Shown piece by piece: positions 18,612-27,825 of a stretch of 64,000 nucleotides of DNA. The notes beneath the pieces were generated by a model that searched no databases, had not been told where the DNA came from, and saw only the letters and a list, made by a program, of their open reading frames with translations. Within the stretch, counting starts at the first letter, position 1; each line of letters starts with the position of its first letter. The position numbers were made by a program, and so were the translations under genes. This DNA comes from Halomonas ventosae (GTDB lineage: Bacteria > Pseudomonadota > Gammaproteobacteria > Pseudomonadales > Halomonadaceae): positions 249,969 through 313,968 of the forward strand of contig NZ_SNWH01000001.1 in assembly GCF_004361885.1 (NCBI RefSeq). Direction: 5' to 3'.

Positions 18612-20096
18612 ATGGCTTCATACCTTCTGGCCATCGACCAGGGCACCACCAGTTCCCGCGCCATCCTCTTCGACCGTCAGGCACGCAGTGTCGCCACGGC
18701 GCAGCGCGAATTCCCGCAGCATTTTCCCCATGATGGCTGGATCGAGCACGATCCAGAGGACATTTGGGAGACGGTACTTTCTACCTGCCGGGAAGTGCTC
18801 GCCGATACCGATATCCCGATTGACGAGGTTGCCGGTATCGGCATCACCAACCAGCGCGAGACCACCGTGCTGTGGGAGCGGGTCACCGGGAAGCCGCTGC
18901 ACAATGCCATCGTCTGGCAGGATCGGCGTACCGACGAGGCCTGCCGGCAGCTACGCGAAGCGGGTCATCTGCAAGGTGTTCAGGCCTCAACGGGGCTGCT
19001 GATCGATCCTTATTTCTCGGCCACCAAGCTCGCCTGGCTGCTTGATGAAGTGCCTGGGGCCCGGGAGCGGGCCGAACGGGGCGAGCTAGCTTTCGGTACC
19101 GTGGATAGTTTCCTGATCTGGCGGCTCACTGGGGGGCGAGTGCATGCCACCGATGCCACCAATGCCTCGCGTACTGCGCTGTTCAACATCCACGAGCAAT
19201 GCTGGGACGAGGATCTGTTGAATCTGTTCGACATTCCGGTGAGTCTGCTGCCGGAGGTCAAGGATTCCAGTGACGATTTCGGCAGCGTCGATGCCCGCTG
19301 GTTGGGTGGCGAGCTGCCCATCGCCGGGGTGGCTGGAGACCAGCAAGCGGCACTGGTCGGTCAGGCCTGCTTCTGGCCCGGCATGGGCAAGAGTACCTAC
19401 GGTACCGGCTGCTTCATGATCGTCAATACCGGCGAGGTCGCCGAGACCTCCCGCAACCGCCTGTTGACTACGGTGGCCTATCGATTGCACGGCAAGCCCA
19501 CCTATGCCATGGAAGGCAGCATCTTCGTGGCGGGGGCCACCGTGCAGTGGCTACGCGATGGCCTGCAGCTGTTTGCCGATGCCGCCGAAACCGAGACCTT
19601 GGCATGTCAGACCCGCAGCGGGCACAGTGTCTATCTGGTGCCGGCCTTCACCGGCCTCGGGGCGCCGCACTGGGATCCCAAGGCGCGCGGCGCCATCTTC
19701 GGCCTGACTCGCGACACCGGCATTGCCGAGATCGTGGCCGCCGGGCTCCAGGCGGTCTGCTATCAGACCCGTGATCTGCAGGTTTGCATGGAGGCCGACA
19801 TGTCGGCATCGCCGGGCATCCTGAGGGTTGATGGCGGCATGGTAGCCAACAATTGGCTGATGCAGTTCCTCGCCGACATGCTCGGCGTCCAGGTGGATCG
19901 CCCCACGGTGTTGGAGACGACGGCTCTGGGAGCCGCTTACCTAGCGGGCCTTAGGCTCGGCTGGTATCGCGATCTCGACGAGATCGCCCAGTTGTGGTGC
20001 TGCGAGCGGCGTTTCATGCCGCAGATGGAGGAAGCCGAGCGTGAGCGACTCTACGCCGGCTGGAAGGAAGCCGTTGAGCGGGTGCGTACCCAGTAG
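18612..20096 (+). CDS. glpK: Glycerol kinase GlpK
   Basis: A 494-residue FGGY-family kinase phosphorylating glycerol to sn-glycerol-3-phosphate. The protein starts [20 protein letters not shown] and has [68 protein letters not shown], and SYGTGCF- and [18 protein letters not shown] stretches. It ends with [20 protein letters not shown]. The second of two close ATGs (18612) has better ribosome-binding-site spacing than 18603. No GlpF channel gene lies beside it; uptake is probably by the ABC importer at 29.7-35.7 kb. Confidence 0.96.
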   Translation: MASYLLAIDQGTTSSRAILFDRQARSVATAQREFPQHFPHDGWIEHDPEDIWETVLSTCREVLADTDIPIDEVAGIGITNQRETTVLWERVTGKPLHNAIVWQDRRTDEACRQLREAGHLQGVQASTGLLIDPYFSATKLAWLLDEVPGARERAERGELAFGTVDSFLIWRLTGGRVHATDATNASRTALFNIHEQCWDEDLLNLFDIPVSLLPEVKDSSDDFGSVDARWLGGELPIAGVAGDQQAALVGQACFWPGMGKSTYGTGCFMIVNTGEVAETSRNRLLTTVAYRLHGKPTYAMEGSIFVAGATVQWLRDGLQLFADAAETETLACQTRSGHSVYLVPAFTGLGAPHWDPKARGAIFGLTRDTGIAEIVAAGLQAVCYQTRDLQVCMEADMSASPGILRVDGGMVANNWLMQFLADMLGVQVDRPTVLETTALGAAYLAGLRLGWYRDLDEIAQLWCCERRFMPQMEEAERERLYAGWKEAVERVRTQ

Positions 20097-20148
20097 CGGG
20101 AGCTCAGGCAAGGTGCTGATTCCCGAGTGTTGCCTGGCAAGTCCGGGC

Positions 20149-20176
20149 TTGCATTTGCAAGGCGGATGAGTAAAAT
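20149..20176 (+). promoter_or_regulatory. tRNA-Val promoter
   Basis: TTGCAT (20149-20154) and TAAAAT (20171-20176) have 16-bp spacing, followed by a GC-rich discriminator, 44 bp before the first tRNA. Confidence 0.5.
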
Positions 20177-20219
20177 ACGCATCCGTTACCGCGGCGACGG
20201 GTTGCCGTGGCGGTGAGGC

Positions 20220-20296
20220 AGGACCATAGCTCAGTTGGTTAGAGCGCCACGTTGACATCGTGGAGGTCGGCGGTTCAAATCCGCCTGGTCCTACCA
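20220..20296 (+). tRNA. tRNA-Val (GAC), copy 1
   Basis: A 77-nt cloverleaf: acceptor AGGACCA/TGGTCCT with encoded CCA end, D arm GCTC...GAGC, anticodon stem CCACG/CGTGG with loop TTGACAT (anticodon GAC, Val), and T arm GGCGG-TTCAAAT-CCGCC. Confidence 0.95.
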
Positions 20297-20321
20297 GATT
20301 TTACACAGTGATGACAGCTTC

Positions 20322-20398
20322 AGGACCATAGCTCAGTTGGTTAGAGCGCCACGTTGACATCGTGGAGGTCGGCGGTTCAAATCCGCCTGGTCCTACCA
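20322..20398 (+). tRNA. tRNA-Val (GAC), copy 2
   Basis: Identical over all 77 nt to copy 1 and separated from it by 25 bp. The pair probably forms one transcript. Confidence 0.95.
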
Positions 20399-20472
20399 AA
20401 TACGAGCACCTCTGCAGGGCCGATCTTTTTCTCCTGTCGTTTCTTTTCCCGATCTTTCATTCGTCCCAAGCG

Positions 20473-21117
20473 TCAGCGACTGGCCTGTTCCAGCAGATTC
20501 TTGACCTCCTGATCGCTGGTCTGGCCGAAATCCTGATACCACTGGCCGATCCCCATAAAGGAGGAGGGCACGGCGGGACAGACGACCTCGTCGGCCTCTT
20601 CTCGCATCCTCTCCAGGGTATCGCGGGGCGCAACCGGCACGGCCATCACGATCTTCTCCGGGGACTGTTGGCGAACCACTTGGATAGCCGCCCGCATGGT
20701 GGCGCCGGTAGCCAGGCCGTCGTCGACCAGGATCACCGTGCGTCCCTCGAGGTTGGGAAGCGGGCGATCTCCCCGGTAGGTCTTCTCGCGGCGCTCGAGT
20801 TCCTTCCTCTCCTTTTCGACCACGCGCTCAATAGCGCTTTCCGAAACTCTTTTGAAGCGCAGGACATCATCGTTCATAACGCGCGCATTGCCGGTGGCGA
20901 TGGCGCCCATGGCGAGTTCCTCGTGGCCGGGCAGGCCGAGCTTGCGCACCAGGATCACGTCTAGCGGGGCACCCAGTGCCGCGGCGATGACGGCCCCCAC
21001 CGGAACCCCGCCTCGTGGAAGTGCCAGCACGATGACTTGCCGCTGGTCCGCATACTCCTTTAGCTCATCTGCAAGAATGTTTCCGGCCTGGTGCCGGTCG
21101 GCGTAGGGAATAGCCAT
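20473..21117 (-). CDS. Phosphoribosyltransferase-family protein
   Basis: A 214-residue type I phosphoribosyltransferase domain. It shows VIVLALPRGGVPVGAVIAAA, LVRKLGLPGHEELAMGAIA and the PRPP loop TVILVDDGLATGATMRAAI. The pattern is that of the stand-alone family often paired or fused with dienelactone-hydrolase-like proteins; its substrate base is not known. The ATG at 21117 has AAGGAG upstream; the frame opening at 21168 is less likely. The expected hydrolase partner is present upstream only as a decayed fragment. Confidence 0.85.
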   Translation of the reverse strand: MAIPYADRHQAGNILADELKEYADQRQVIVLALPRGGVPVGAVIAAALGAPLDVILVRKLGLPGHEELAMGAIATGNARVMNDDVLRFKRVSESAIERVVEKERKELERREKTYRGDRPLPNLEGRTVILVDDGLATGATMRAAIQVVRQQSPEKIVMAVPVAPRDTLERMREEADEVVCPAVPSSFMGIGQWYQDFGQTSDQEVKNLLEQASR

Positions 21118-21251
21118 ATCGGGCTCCTTCTCGGATATCGAAGTGGGGTGGTTATCAAGGAGTCGCATCGAGAAAGATACTGCGGATTGAAAAATCGCGC
21201 TTCTCTAACTCGACTTGTTAATTAAAATTAGGATTCAGGTCAAGATAGTCG

Positions 21252-21567
21252 ATGGGTCAGGTGGTGTCTCGTCTTGATGTGTTGCCCCCGCCCGTGAAGG
21301 TGAAAAGGGCGAGCCGGAATGGCTATTCTGTAGTTTCGCGGGGCGGGCGACCGGACCTGGCGGGAGACCATCTGGCTTTCGTTGAGGCGCCGACCCTGCT
21401 GCTGGTCGGAGGGCGTGATGAGCAGGTGATCGAGCTTGGCGCAGAGGAAAAGCCCCGGTAACTGCGAATTAACGGTGGTACCCGGCGCCTCTCATCTCTT
21501 CGAGGAGCCCGGCAAGCTGGAAGAAGTTCAGGAACACGCCGCTCGCTGGTTCCTCATGCATTTCTGA
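21252..21567 (+). pseudogene. Degenerate dienelactone-hydrolase-like alpha/beta hydrolase
   Basis: One plus-strand frame reads SVVSRGGRPDLAGDHLAF and APTLLLVGGRDEQVIELG, then hits a stop at 21461. A different frame resumes with VVPGASHLFEEPGKLEEV and ends HAARWFLMHF-stop at 21567. Together these match only the C-terminal third of the hydrolases that accompany such phosphoribosyltransferases (acid-residue GGRD and His-bearing ASHLFEEPG). The N-terminal nucleophile region is absent and a frameshift separates the two parts, so it is non-functional. Confidence 0.75.
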
Positions 21568-21633
21568 ATCCTGGAAGGGCTCGACGATGCTTCGGACTGA
21601 CGACAAAAAACAAGCCGGTCTGAAACTTTCTCT

Positions 21634-22095
21634 TCACAGCTCCAGGTCGGTTCTGCTCACGAACAAGGCCACTAGCCGCTCGATACCCGCCTGGTCATCG
21701 ACACTGAATCGCCGCGGCAGTGGACTGTCCAGGTCGAGCACACCCCAGAGATAATCCCCGCTCAGCACGGGGATCACCAGTTCGGCATTGGAGGCGACGT
21801 CACAGGCGATATGGTCGGGGATGGCATGGACGTCATCGATGCGCTGGGTTGTGCGTGTGCGTGCCGCCGCGCCACAGACCCCTTTGTCGAAGGGGATGGG
21901 ATTGCAGGCCGGCCTGCCTTGGAAGGGGCCCAGGGTAAGTAACCCGGGCTGGCGCTGCAGGTAGAATCCCGCCCAGTTGAGGTCAGCCAACTCCTCCATC
22001 AGGAAGGCGCAGGTCTGGGCGCTGTTGGTCAGCCAGTCACGGGTATCGAGCAGGGCCTCCAACTGGCGGGCGATCAGGGCGTAGTCGGGGGTCAT
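21634..22095 (-). CDS. msrC: Free methionine-(R)-sulfoxide reductase (GAF domain)
   Basis: A 153-residue GAF-domain enzyme that reduces free L-methionine-(R)-sulfoxide. The three cysteines used in catalysis are visible in QGRPACNPIPFDKGVCGAAA and IPDHIACDVASNAELVIPV, with DLDSPLPRRFSVDDQAG after them. The length matches E. coli fRMsr (about 165). Its start overlaps the metQ stop (ATGA), so a methionine repair enzyme is coupled to the methionine importer, a sensible functional pairing. Confidence 0.92.
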   Translation of the reverse strand: MTPDYALIARQLEALLDTRDWLTNSAQTCAFLMEELADLNWAGFYLQRQPGLLTLGPFQGRPACNPIPFDKGVCGAAARTRTTQRIDDVHAIPDHIACDVASNAELVIPVLSGDYLWGVLDLDSPLPRRFSVDDQAGIERLVALFVSRTDLEL

Positions 22096-22886
22096 TTCCA
22101 GCCGGGCACCGCCTGCGGCCCGAACAGCTCCGCTGCCTTGGCCACGACCTCCTCAGTTTGGTAGGCGTCGACCAGCTGCTGAATGGCCTTGCGGTCCTCG
22201 TCACCGCTGCGCACCACGATCAGGTTGACATAGGGTGACTCAGGGCCTTCCTTGATCAGGGCATCGTCTAGGCTCAGGCCAGCCGGTTGCGCGAAGGTGT
22301 TGTTGATGAAGGCCATGTCCACATCGGGCAGCACGCGGGGCAGTTGTGCCGCCTCGATCTCGCGGAACTCGAAGTCATGCGGGTTCTCGGCGATGTCCAG
22401 CGGGGTAGCTTCCAGGAATGTCGGGTCCTCGAGCTCGATCAGGCCCTCGTTGTGCATCAGGATCAGCGCCCGGCCCTCGTTGGAGGGGTCGTTGGGCAGG
22501 GCGATGGTGGCGCCCTCCGGTAGCGCCTCGATGCTGTCGTACTGCTCGGAGTAGGCGCCGATCGGATAGACGAAGGTGTAGCCGGCGATGGCGAAGTCGT
22601 AGCCACGGTCCTCGACCATGGCGCGCATGTAGGGCTCGTGCTGGAAGGCATTGGCATCGAGACTGCCGTCGGCCAGGGCAGCGTTGGGCGTGACGTAGTC
22701 GGTGAACTCGATGATCTCGACGTCGAGGCCGTACTCGCGCTGGGCGGTCTCTGCGGCCACCTGCATGAGCTCGGTCTCGGGGCCGGCCACGGTGCCGACC
22801 TTGATGGCGTGCTCCTCGGCCAAAGCGGAGCCAGCGCCAAGGGTCAGGGCGGTGGCAGCCAGGGTGCTGATCAGGCTCTTGCGCAT
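22092..22886 (-). CDS. metQ: Methionine ABC transporter substrate-binding protein MetQ
   Basis: A NlpA/MetQ-family receptor of 264 residues for D/L-methionine. It has a signal peptide ending near GAGSALAEE. Motifs include IKVGTVAGPETELMQVAAE, TDYVTPNAALADGSLDANAF, QHEPYM, and ATIALPNDPSNEGRALILMH. No cysteine lipobox is seen at the cleavage site, so it is probably soluble, unlike E. coli MetQ. AGGAG lies upstream. It follows metI by 97 AT-rich bases in the operon metN-metI-metQ-msrC. Confidence 0.93.
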   Translation of the reverse strand: MRKSLISTLAATALTLGAGSALAEEHAIKVGTVAGPETELMQVAAETAQREYGLDVEIIEFTDYVTPNAALADGSLDANAFQHEPYMRAMVEDRGYDFAIAGYTFVYPIGAYSEQYDSIEALPEGATIALPNDPSNEGRALILMHNEGLIELEDPTFLEATPLDIAENPHDFEFREIEAAQLPRVLPDVDMAFINNTFAQPAGLSLDDALIKEGPESPYVNLIVVRSGDEDRKAIQQLVDAYQTEEVVAKAAELFGPQAVPGWK

Positions 22887-22982
22887 GTCATGGTTCTCCT
22901 CGTTAAGGGTGTCGCGGAATCGTTGACAATAATGGAATAACCAGGAAATTTATAATACATTTTGATTATCGATAGGAAGATC

Positions 22983-23636
22983 TCACTTGTGGTCGCTCTT
23001 GCGGACCAGATAATCCCCCAGGCTCTGAAAGCCCTGGACCATCACCACCAGGATCACCACGGTGATCAGCATGATGGTGGGGTTGAAGCGGTTATAGCCA
23101 TAGCGGATGCCCAGGTCGCCGAGCCCGCCGCCGCCCACCGCGCCGGCCATGGCAGAGTAGCTGACCAGGGTGACCGCTGTTACCGTGAGTGCCGTGAAAA
23201 TGCCGCCGCGTGCCTCGGGCACCAGCACCTTGGTGATGATTTGCCAGGGCGTGGCGCCCATCGATTGGGCGGCCTCGACCAGGCCCGGCGGGATCTCGTT
23301 GAGCGCCCCTTCCACTAGGCGGGCTACGAAGGGGATGGCGGCGATGGTCAGCGGCACGGCAGCGGCATTGGTCCCGATCGACGAGCCGACCAGCATCCGC
23401 GTAAAGGGGATGATCGCCACCATCAGGATGATGAAGGGGATCGAGCGACCGATGTTGGTGATTGCTCCCAGCACTCGGTTGAGCGTCGGCTGGGCGAGTA
23501 TCTGTCGCGGCCGGGTGACATAGAGCAGCACGCCCAGCGGGATGCCCATCAGGGCCGAAATCGCCCCCGACACACCCACCATGTAGAGCGTATCCAGGGT
23601 GGCCTTGAAGATCAGCTCAAGCATCGCGCTGGACAT
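22983..23636 (-). CDS. metI: Methionine ABC transporter permease MetI
   Basis: A 217-residue inner-membrane permease with about five helices and the BPD-transport EAA loop seen in LVEAAQSMGATPWQIITKVL. NIGRSIPFIILMVAIIPFTR and SYSAMAGAVGGGGLGDLGIR are typical of MetI. The ATG at 23636 is preferred because GGAGG lies 9 bp before it; a TTG at 23642 is in frame. The gene overlaps the end of metN by 20 bp. Confidence 0.94.
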   Translation of the reverse strand: MSSAMLELIFKATLDTLYMVGVSGAISALMGIPLGVLLYVTRPRQILAQPTLNRVLGAITNIGRSIPFIILMVAIIPFTRMLVGSSIGTNAAAVPLTIAAIPFVARLVEGALNEIPPGLVEAAQSMGATPWQIITKVLVPEARGGIFTALTVTAVTLVSYSAMAGAVGGGGLGDLGIRYGYNRFNPTIMLITVVILVVMVQGFQSLGDYLVRKSDHK

Positions 23637-24675
23637 GGCCAAGTACCTCCACTTGCAGGTCGTGGGATTCGAGATAGTCGAGGGCCTGGCGAGTCTTTTC
23701 CGCGGGACCCATCAGTTCAGCGATCATCAGCCCCAGGGTGCGTTCCTGGATCGATTCCACCTTGGCTTGGAGAATGCTGACGTCCACGCCGCACTCACGG
23801 GCCAGTCGCGAGATCAGCGGGGTTGAGACGGCGTCGCCCGAGAAGGCCAGACGCACCACCGGATGGCTGTGCGGACCGGGCGCCTCCTCGAGGCGCTCGA
23901 TCAGCGCGCGTGGTGGCTCGAGCTTCAGGAAGTCGTTGAGGAAATCGCGTCCCAGGCGGGTGCGCGGCGCGGTGAAGAAGTCGCCCACGTCGGCTTCCTC
24001 GACCAGCTCCCCATTGGAGATCAGGCTGACCCGGTGGCAGATCGACTTGACCACCTCCATCTCGTGGGTAATCAGCAGGATGGTCAGGCCGAGCTTGTGG
24101 TTGATGTCACGCAGCAGGTCGAGGATCGACCCGGTGGTATACGGGTCCAGCGCGGAGGTGGCCTCGTCGCAGAGCAGCACCTTGGGGCGGCTGGCCAGCG
24201 CTCGGGCGATGGCCACCCGCTGCTTCTGGCCGCCTGAGAGCTGGGCCGGGTACTGGTGGGCCTTGTCGGCCAGGCCTACCAGTTCCAGCAGGGGTGTGAT
24301 CCGCTCACGAATCTCGCCGCGTTTCATGCCCATCAGCTCCAGCGGCAGGGACACGTTGGCGAACACAGTGCGCGAGGTCAGCAGGTTGAAGTGCTGGAAG
24401 ATCATGCCGATTCGGTGGCGCGCCTGGTTGAGAGCCGCCCCGGAGAGGGCGGTCAGTGCCTGACCGTCGACGGTGACAGTGCCGGTGGTGGGCCGCTCGA
24501 GCAGGTTGACGCAGCGGATCAGCGTCGACTTGCCGGCCCCGGAGAGGCCGATCACACCATGGATACGGCCCTTCGGCACATGGAGGTCGGCATGCTTGAG
24601 TGCCGTCACGGCGGTGGCGCTGCTACTCTGCCCCTTGGGGTAGTAGGTTTTGGAAACGTCGTGGAGTCGAATCAT
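23617..24675 (-). CDS. metN: Methionine ABC transporter ATP-binding protein MetN
   Basis: A 352-residue ATPase: Walker A GLSGAGKSTLIRCVNLLE near residue 40, Q-loop HFNLL, signature QLSGGQKQRVAIARALA, Walker B LLCDEATSALDP, and switch His in LLITHEMEVV. The C-terminal NIL/ACT-like domain (ARECGVDVSILQAKVESIQE) is the methionine-sensing part that causes trans-inhibition in E. coli MetNI. The start MIRLHDVSKTYYPKG fits the family although its ribosome-binding site is weak. It is the first gene of the operon. Confidence 0.94.
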   Translation of the reverse strand: MIRLHDVSKTYYPKGQSSSATAVTALKHADLHVPKGRIHGVIGLSGAGKSTLIRCVNLLERPTTGTVTVDGQALTALSGAALNQARHRIGMIFQHFNLLTSRTVFANVSLPLELMGMKRGEIRERITPLLELVGLADKAHQYPAQLSGGQKQRVAIARALASRPKVLLCDEATSALDPYTTGSILDLLRDINHKLGLTILLITHEMEVVKSICHRVSLISNGELVEEADVGDFFTAPRTRLGRDFLNDFLKLEPPRALIERLEEAPGPHSHPVVRLAFSGDAVSTPLISRLARECGVDVSILQAKVESIQERTLGLMIAELMGPAEKTRQALDYLESHDLQVEVLGHVQRDA

Positions 24676-24990
24676 CACAGCCGCCGCTAGGGCGCCGAGG
24701 GCGGGCAGGGCAGCGCAAGGTAATAGATCCAACCCTGGCGGGTGGCCATCAACGCTGGATGCACCCTTTTAGCTGCACTTCACGCCGTGGGCTTGCCAGG
24801 CAATCGATCCACAACATTGGCGCCCGCAATCCGAGGGCAAATCGGCACCTTCAAAAGGGAGCCCACAACGATAGGTTTCGAACCAGCGTATGTCAATCAG
24901 AATGGGCCACCATGGACGTCTTCCCTGCGGTTTCCTAGACTGGCGATCTTTGACCGACCCGGCCGCGGTCGGCCAGCACGAGGAGCGTTC
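24676..24990. other. Intergenic region between metN and riboflavin synthase genes
   Basis: About 315 bp between divergent genes; it must hold both promoters. I looked for an FMN riboswitch core and a SAM riboswitch and found neither. The plus-strand frame through it (24742 onward) is an open extension of the riboflavin synthase frame, not conserved sequence. Confidence 0.5.
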
Positions 24991-25620
24991 ATGTTCACAG
25001 GCATCGTACAAGGCACCGCCGAGGTGGTGGCCATCCATGAGGCCGAGGCCTTTCGCACTCATGTACTGGCGCTGCCGGAAGAGCTGCGTGAGGGGCTGGC
25101 ACTGGGGGCTTCGGTGGCTCACAACGGCGTCTGTCTCACGGTCACCGCCATCGATGGCGAGCGTGTCAGCTTTGATCTGATGCGCGAGACCCTGAAGGTG
25201 ACCAATCTTGGTGCAGTGACGGTGGGTGACCGCGTCAATATCGAGAGGGCGGCGCGTTTTGGCGACGAGATCGGCGGTCATGCCATGTCTGGCCACGTGA
25301 TGGCGCTGGCTGAACTGGTCGAACTCGAACAGGCCCCTAACAATCGCCGCCTGTGGTTCGAAGTGCCTCCCGCATTGGGTCGCTTCCTGTTCGACAAGGG
25401 CTATATCGGGGTGGACGGCATTAGCCTGACCATCGGGCAGGTGCGATCGGCCACCGCGGAGCATGGCCCGCGCTTCTGCGTCGACCTGATCCCCGAGACC
25501 CTGGCCCGCACCAGCTTGGTGGATCGGGTGCGGGGGGACGCCGTCAATATCGAGATCGATCCCCAGACCCAGGCTATCGTCGAGACGGTGGAGCGGGTGC
25601 TGAACGCGCGTGGTGTCTGA
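24991..25620 (+). CDS. ribE: Riboflavin synthase alpha subunit
   Basis: A 209-residue enzyme that dismutates two 6,7-dimethyl-8-ribityllumazine molecules to riboflavin. It opens with the diagnostic MFTGIVQGTAEV. The two lumazine-binding repeats each carry a SLTV-like strand: SVAHNGVCLTVTAI in the first and GYIGVDGISLTIGQVR in the second. HAMSGHVMALAELVELEQ links them. GAGGAG precedes the ATG, and the 83-codon frame extension upstream is rejected. Other rib genes are not in the window. Confidence 0.95.
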   Translation: MFTGIVQGTAEVVAIHEAEAFRTHVLALPEELREGLALGASVAHNGVCLTVTAIDGERVSFDLMRETLKVTNLGAVTVGDRVNIERAARFGDEIGGHAMSGHVMALAELVELEQAPNNRRLWFEVPPALGRFLFDKGYIGVDGISLTIGQVRSATAEHGPRFCVDLIPETLARTSLVDRVRGDAVNIEIDPQTQAIVETVERVLNARGV

Positions 25621-25835
25621 CGCCAGCGCAAAGCGGATCGTTTTGCCAAGTCTATGTCGATGAGTCGGGTGGATAATGCCCTGCTTGTTGCTTGACTAGC
25701 GGGAACCGAGACGTGTGGTTACCCCGGGTGTCTCGCCACACAGCGAGGCTTTGGGTAGCATAGGCGGCTTTTCTCACCGGCTTTCCTTCGCCCACCCCGA
25801 CCATCGCAAGGTCCACGCGCCCAGGATCGACAACC

Positions 25836-27140
25836 ATGCTGAATCGCCTGATCGACAACCAGTTCAAGCTGGTCGAACACCATACCGATGTAAAAACCGA
25901 GGTCATCGCCGGGATTACCACCTTCCTGACCATGGCCTACATCATCTTCGTCAACCCAAGCATCCTCTCCCAAGCCGGCATGGACTACGGCGCGGTGTTC
26001 ATTGCCACCTGCCTGGCCGCCGCGGTGGGCTGCCTGATCATGGGCCTGTGGGCCAATTACCCCATCGCCCAGGCCCCCGGCATGGGCCTCAACGCCTTTT
26101 TCACCTACGGCGTGGTGCTGGGCATGGGTTACACCTGGGAGGCGGCGCTGGGCGCAGTCTTCTTCTCCGGTTTGCTCTTCTTCCTGCTCAGCATCTTGCG
26201 GATCCGTGAGTGGATCATCAACTCGATTCCGCTCTCCCTGCGCTTAGGGATAGCCGCGGGCATCGGCCTGTTCCTGGCGATGATCGCGCTGAAAAATGCC
26301 GGCATCGTGGTTGCCAACCCGGCCACCTATGTGACGCTTGGCGACCTCTCGAAGCCTGCCGCCCTGTATGCGCTGCTGGGCTTCTTCGTGATCACCGCGC
26401 TCGCCTATCTCAGGGTTACCGGGGCGGTGATGATCGGCATCCTCGGCGTGACTCTGCTGTCGCTGATTCTCGGCCACAACGAGTTCGGTGGCATCATGTC
26501 CATGCCGCCTGCCATCGCGCCGACCTTCATGGCGCTGGATCTAGCGGCTGCCCTGGATGTGGGGATGCTCAGCGTGATCTTCGCCTTCCTGTTCGTTGAC
26601 CTGTTCGATACCTCCGGCACCCTGGTCGGCGTGGCCCACAAGGGCGGGCTGCTCGACAAGGACGGCAAGCTGCCGCGCATCGGCCGTGCGATGATGGCTG
26701 ACAGCACCGCCTCCATGGCCGGCGCCTTGCTGGGAACCTCCACCACGACCAGCTACATCGAGTCCACGGCCGGCATTGTCTCCGGTGGCCGTACCGGCCT
26801 GACCGCGGTGGTGGTGGCTGTGCTGTTTCTCGTCAGCCTGTTCTTTGCACCGTTGGCAGGCTCCATCCCGGTCTACGCGACCGCCGGGGCCCTGCTCTAT
26901 GTGGCGGTGCTGATGGCCGGCAGCCTGGCACATGCCAACTGGGACGACCCAACCGACGCCGCCCCGGTGCTGATCGCCGCCCTGGCCATGCCGTTGACCT
27001 TCTCGGTCGCCGACGGTATTGCCCTGAGCTTTATCAGCTACGCTGCGATCAAGACGCTCTCCGGGCGTTTCAGGGACCTGAATCCTGCAGTGATCGTGCT
27101 GGCGTTGCTGTTCGCCGGCAAGTTCCTGTTGCTTGACTGA
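25836..27140 (+). CDS. NCS2-family purine permease (AzgA/PbuG type)
   Basis: A 434-residue transporter with about twelve membrane helices. [40 protein letters not shown] and [19 protein letters not shown] are the signatures of the AzgA-like branch (E. coli AdeP/GhxP, B. subtilis PbuG). Proton-coupled uptake of adenine, guanine or hypoxanthine is expected; the exact base cannot be read from sequence. It is followed after 38 bp by apt, which would trap adenine as AMP, so adenine transport is the favoured guess. Confidence 0.88.
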   Translation: MLNRLIDNQFKLVEHHTDVKTEVIAGITTFLTMAYIIFVNPSILSQAGMDYGAVFIATCLAAAVGCLIMGLWANYPIAQAPGMGLNAFFTYGVVLGMGYTWEAALGAVFFSGLLFFLLSILRIREWIINSIPLSLRLGIAAGIGLFLAMIALKNAGIVVANPATYVTLGDLSKPAALYALLGFFVITALAYLRVTGAVMIGILGVTLLSLILGHNEFGGIMSMPPAIAPTFMALDLAAALDVGMLSVIFAFLFVDLFDTSGTLVGVAHKGGLLDKDGKLPRIGRAMMADSTASMAGALLGTSTTTSYIESTAGIVSGGRTGLTAVVVAVLFLVSLFFAPLAGSIPVYATAGALLYVAVLMAGSLAHANWDDPTDAAPVLIAALAMPLTFSVADGIALSFISYAAIKTLSGRFRDLNPAVIVLALLFAGKFLLLD

Positions 27141-27178
27141 ACCCAACTGACTGCATTCATTCACCGAGATTCGACCCG

Positions 27179-27724
27179 ATGAGCATCTACGGCGACTATA
27201 TCAAGTCCGTGATCCGCACCGTCCCCGACTGGCCGCAGCCGGGCGTCAATTTCCGCGACATCACCCCGCTGCTGCAGAATAGTGCAGCCTTCCGCAAGCT
27301 GGTCGACAGCTTCGTGCATCGCTACCAGGAGATGGATCTCGATGCCATCGCCGCCATCGATGCCCGAGGCTTCATCATCGGCGCGCCGCTCGCCTATGAA
27401 CTGGGCTGCAGCTTTGTGCCGGTGCGCAAGAAGGGCAAGCTGCCGTTTCGTACGATCAGCGAGACCTATACCCTGGAATACGGCGAGGCCGAGGTGGAGC
27501 TGCACTCCGATGCGTTTCATCAGGGTGATCGTATCCTGATTGTCGACGATCTGATCGCCACTGGCGGGACCATGCTCGCCGCAGCCAAGCTGATCACCCG
27601 CAGCGGCGGGCAGGTTGTCGAGACCGCGACCATCGTCGATCTGCCGGACTTGGGGGGCTCCCAGCGCATTCGCGACGCCGGCTACGGGGTCTTCGCGGTC
27701 TGTTCCTTTACCGAGGACGAGTAA
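27179..27724 (+). CDS. apt: Adenine phosphoribosyltransferase
   Basis: A 181-residue salvage enzyme converting adenine plus PRPP to [48 protein letters not shown] and the PRPP loop [20 protein letters not shown] are all present. It lies in a likely operon behind the purine permease. The ribosome-binding site is weak. Confidence 0.96.
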   Translation: MSIYGDYIKSVIRTVPDWPQPGVNFRDITPLLQNSAAFRKLVDSFVHRYQEMDLDAIAAIDARGFIIGAPLAYELGCSFVPVRKKGKLPFRTISETYTLEYGEAEVELHSDAFHQGDRILIVDDLIATGGTMLAAAKLITRSGGQVVETATIVDLPDLGGSQRIRDAGYGVFAVCSFTEDE

Positions 27725-27729
27725 GCGAC

Positions 27730-27822
27730 ATGAGCATCCATCGTTACCATCAGCATTGCATCATTTCCTGGGGCATGGGCATGGCCTATGTCGAGCCGCT
27801 GATCGATCAGGCGAGGCGCTGA
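27730..27822 (+). CDS. Possible 30-residue small ORF between apt and ung
   Basis: Starts 5 bp after the apt stop and ends 3 bp before the ung ATG, filling the gap exactly. The peptide begins MSIHRYHQHCIISWGMGMAY and ends LIDQARR. GAGGACGAG lies upstream at a loose distance. I do not recognise it. It could be a coupling ORF, a remnant of a larger gene, or chance. Confidence 0.3.
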   Translation: MSIHRYHQHCIISWGMGMAYVEPLIDQARR

Positions 27823-27825
27823 GCC

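Noticed and set aside
24676..24990. Possible riboswitch between metN and the riboflavin synthase gene
   Set aside because: None of the conserved cores of FMN or SAM riboswitches could be found on either strand.
25621..25835. Purine riboswitch before the AzgA-type permease
   Set aside because: The conserved loop and junction bases of purine riboswitches are not present, and these are rare outside Firmicutes.
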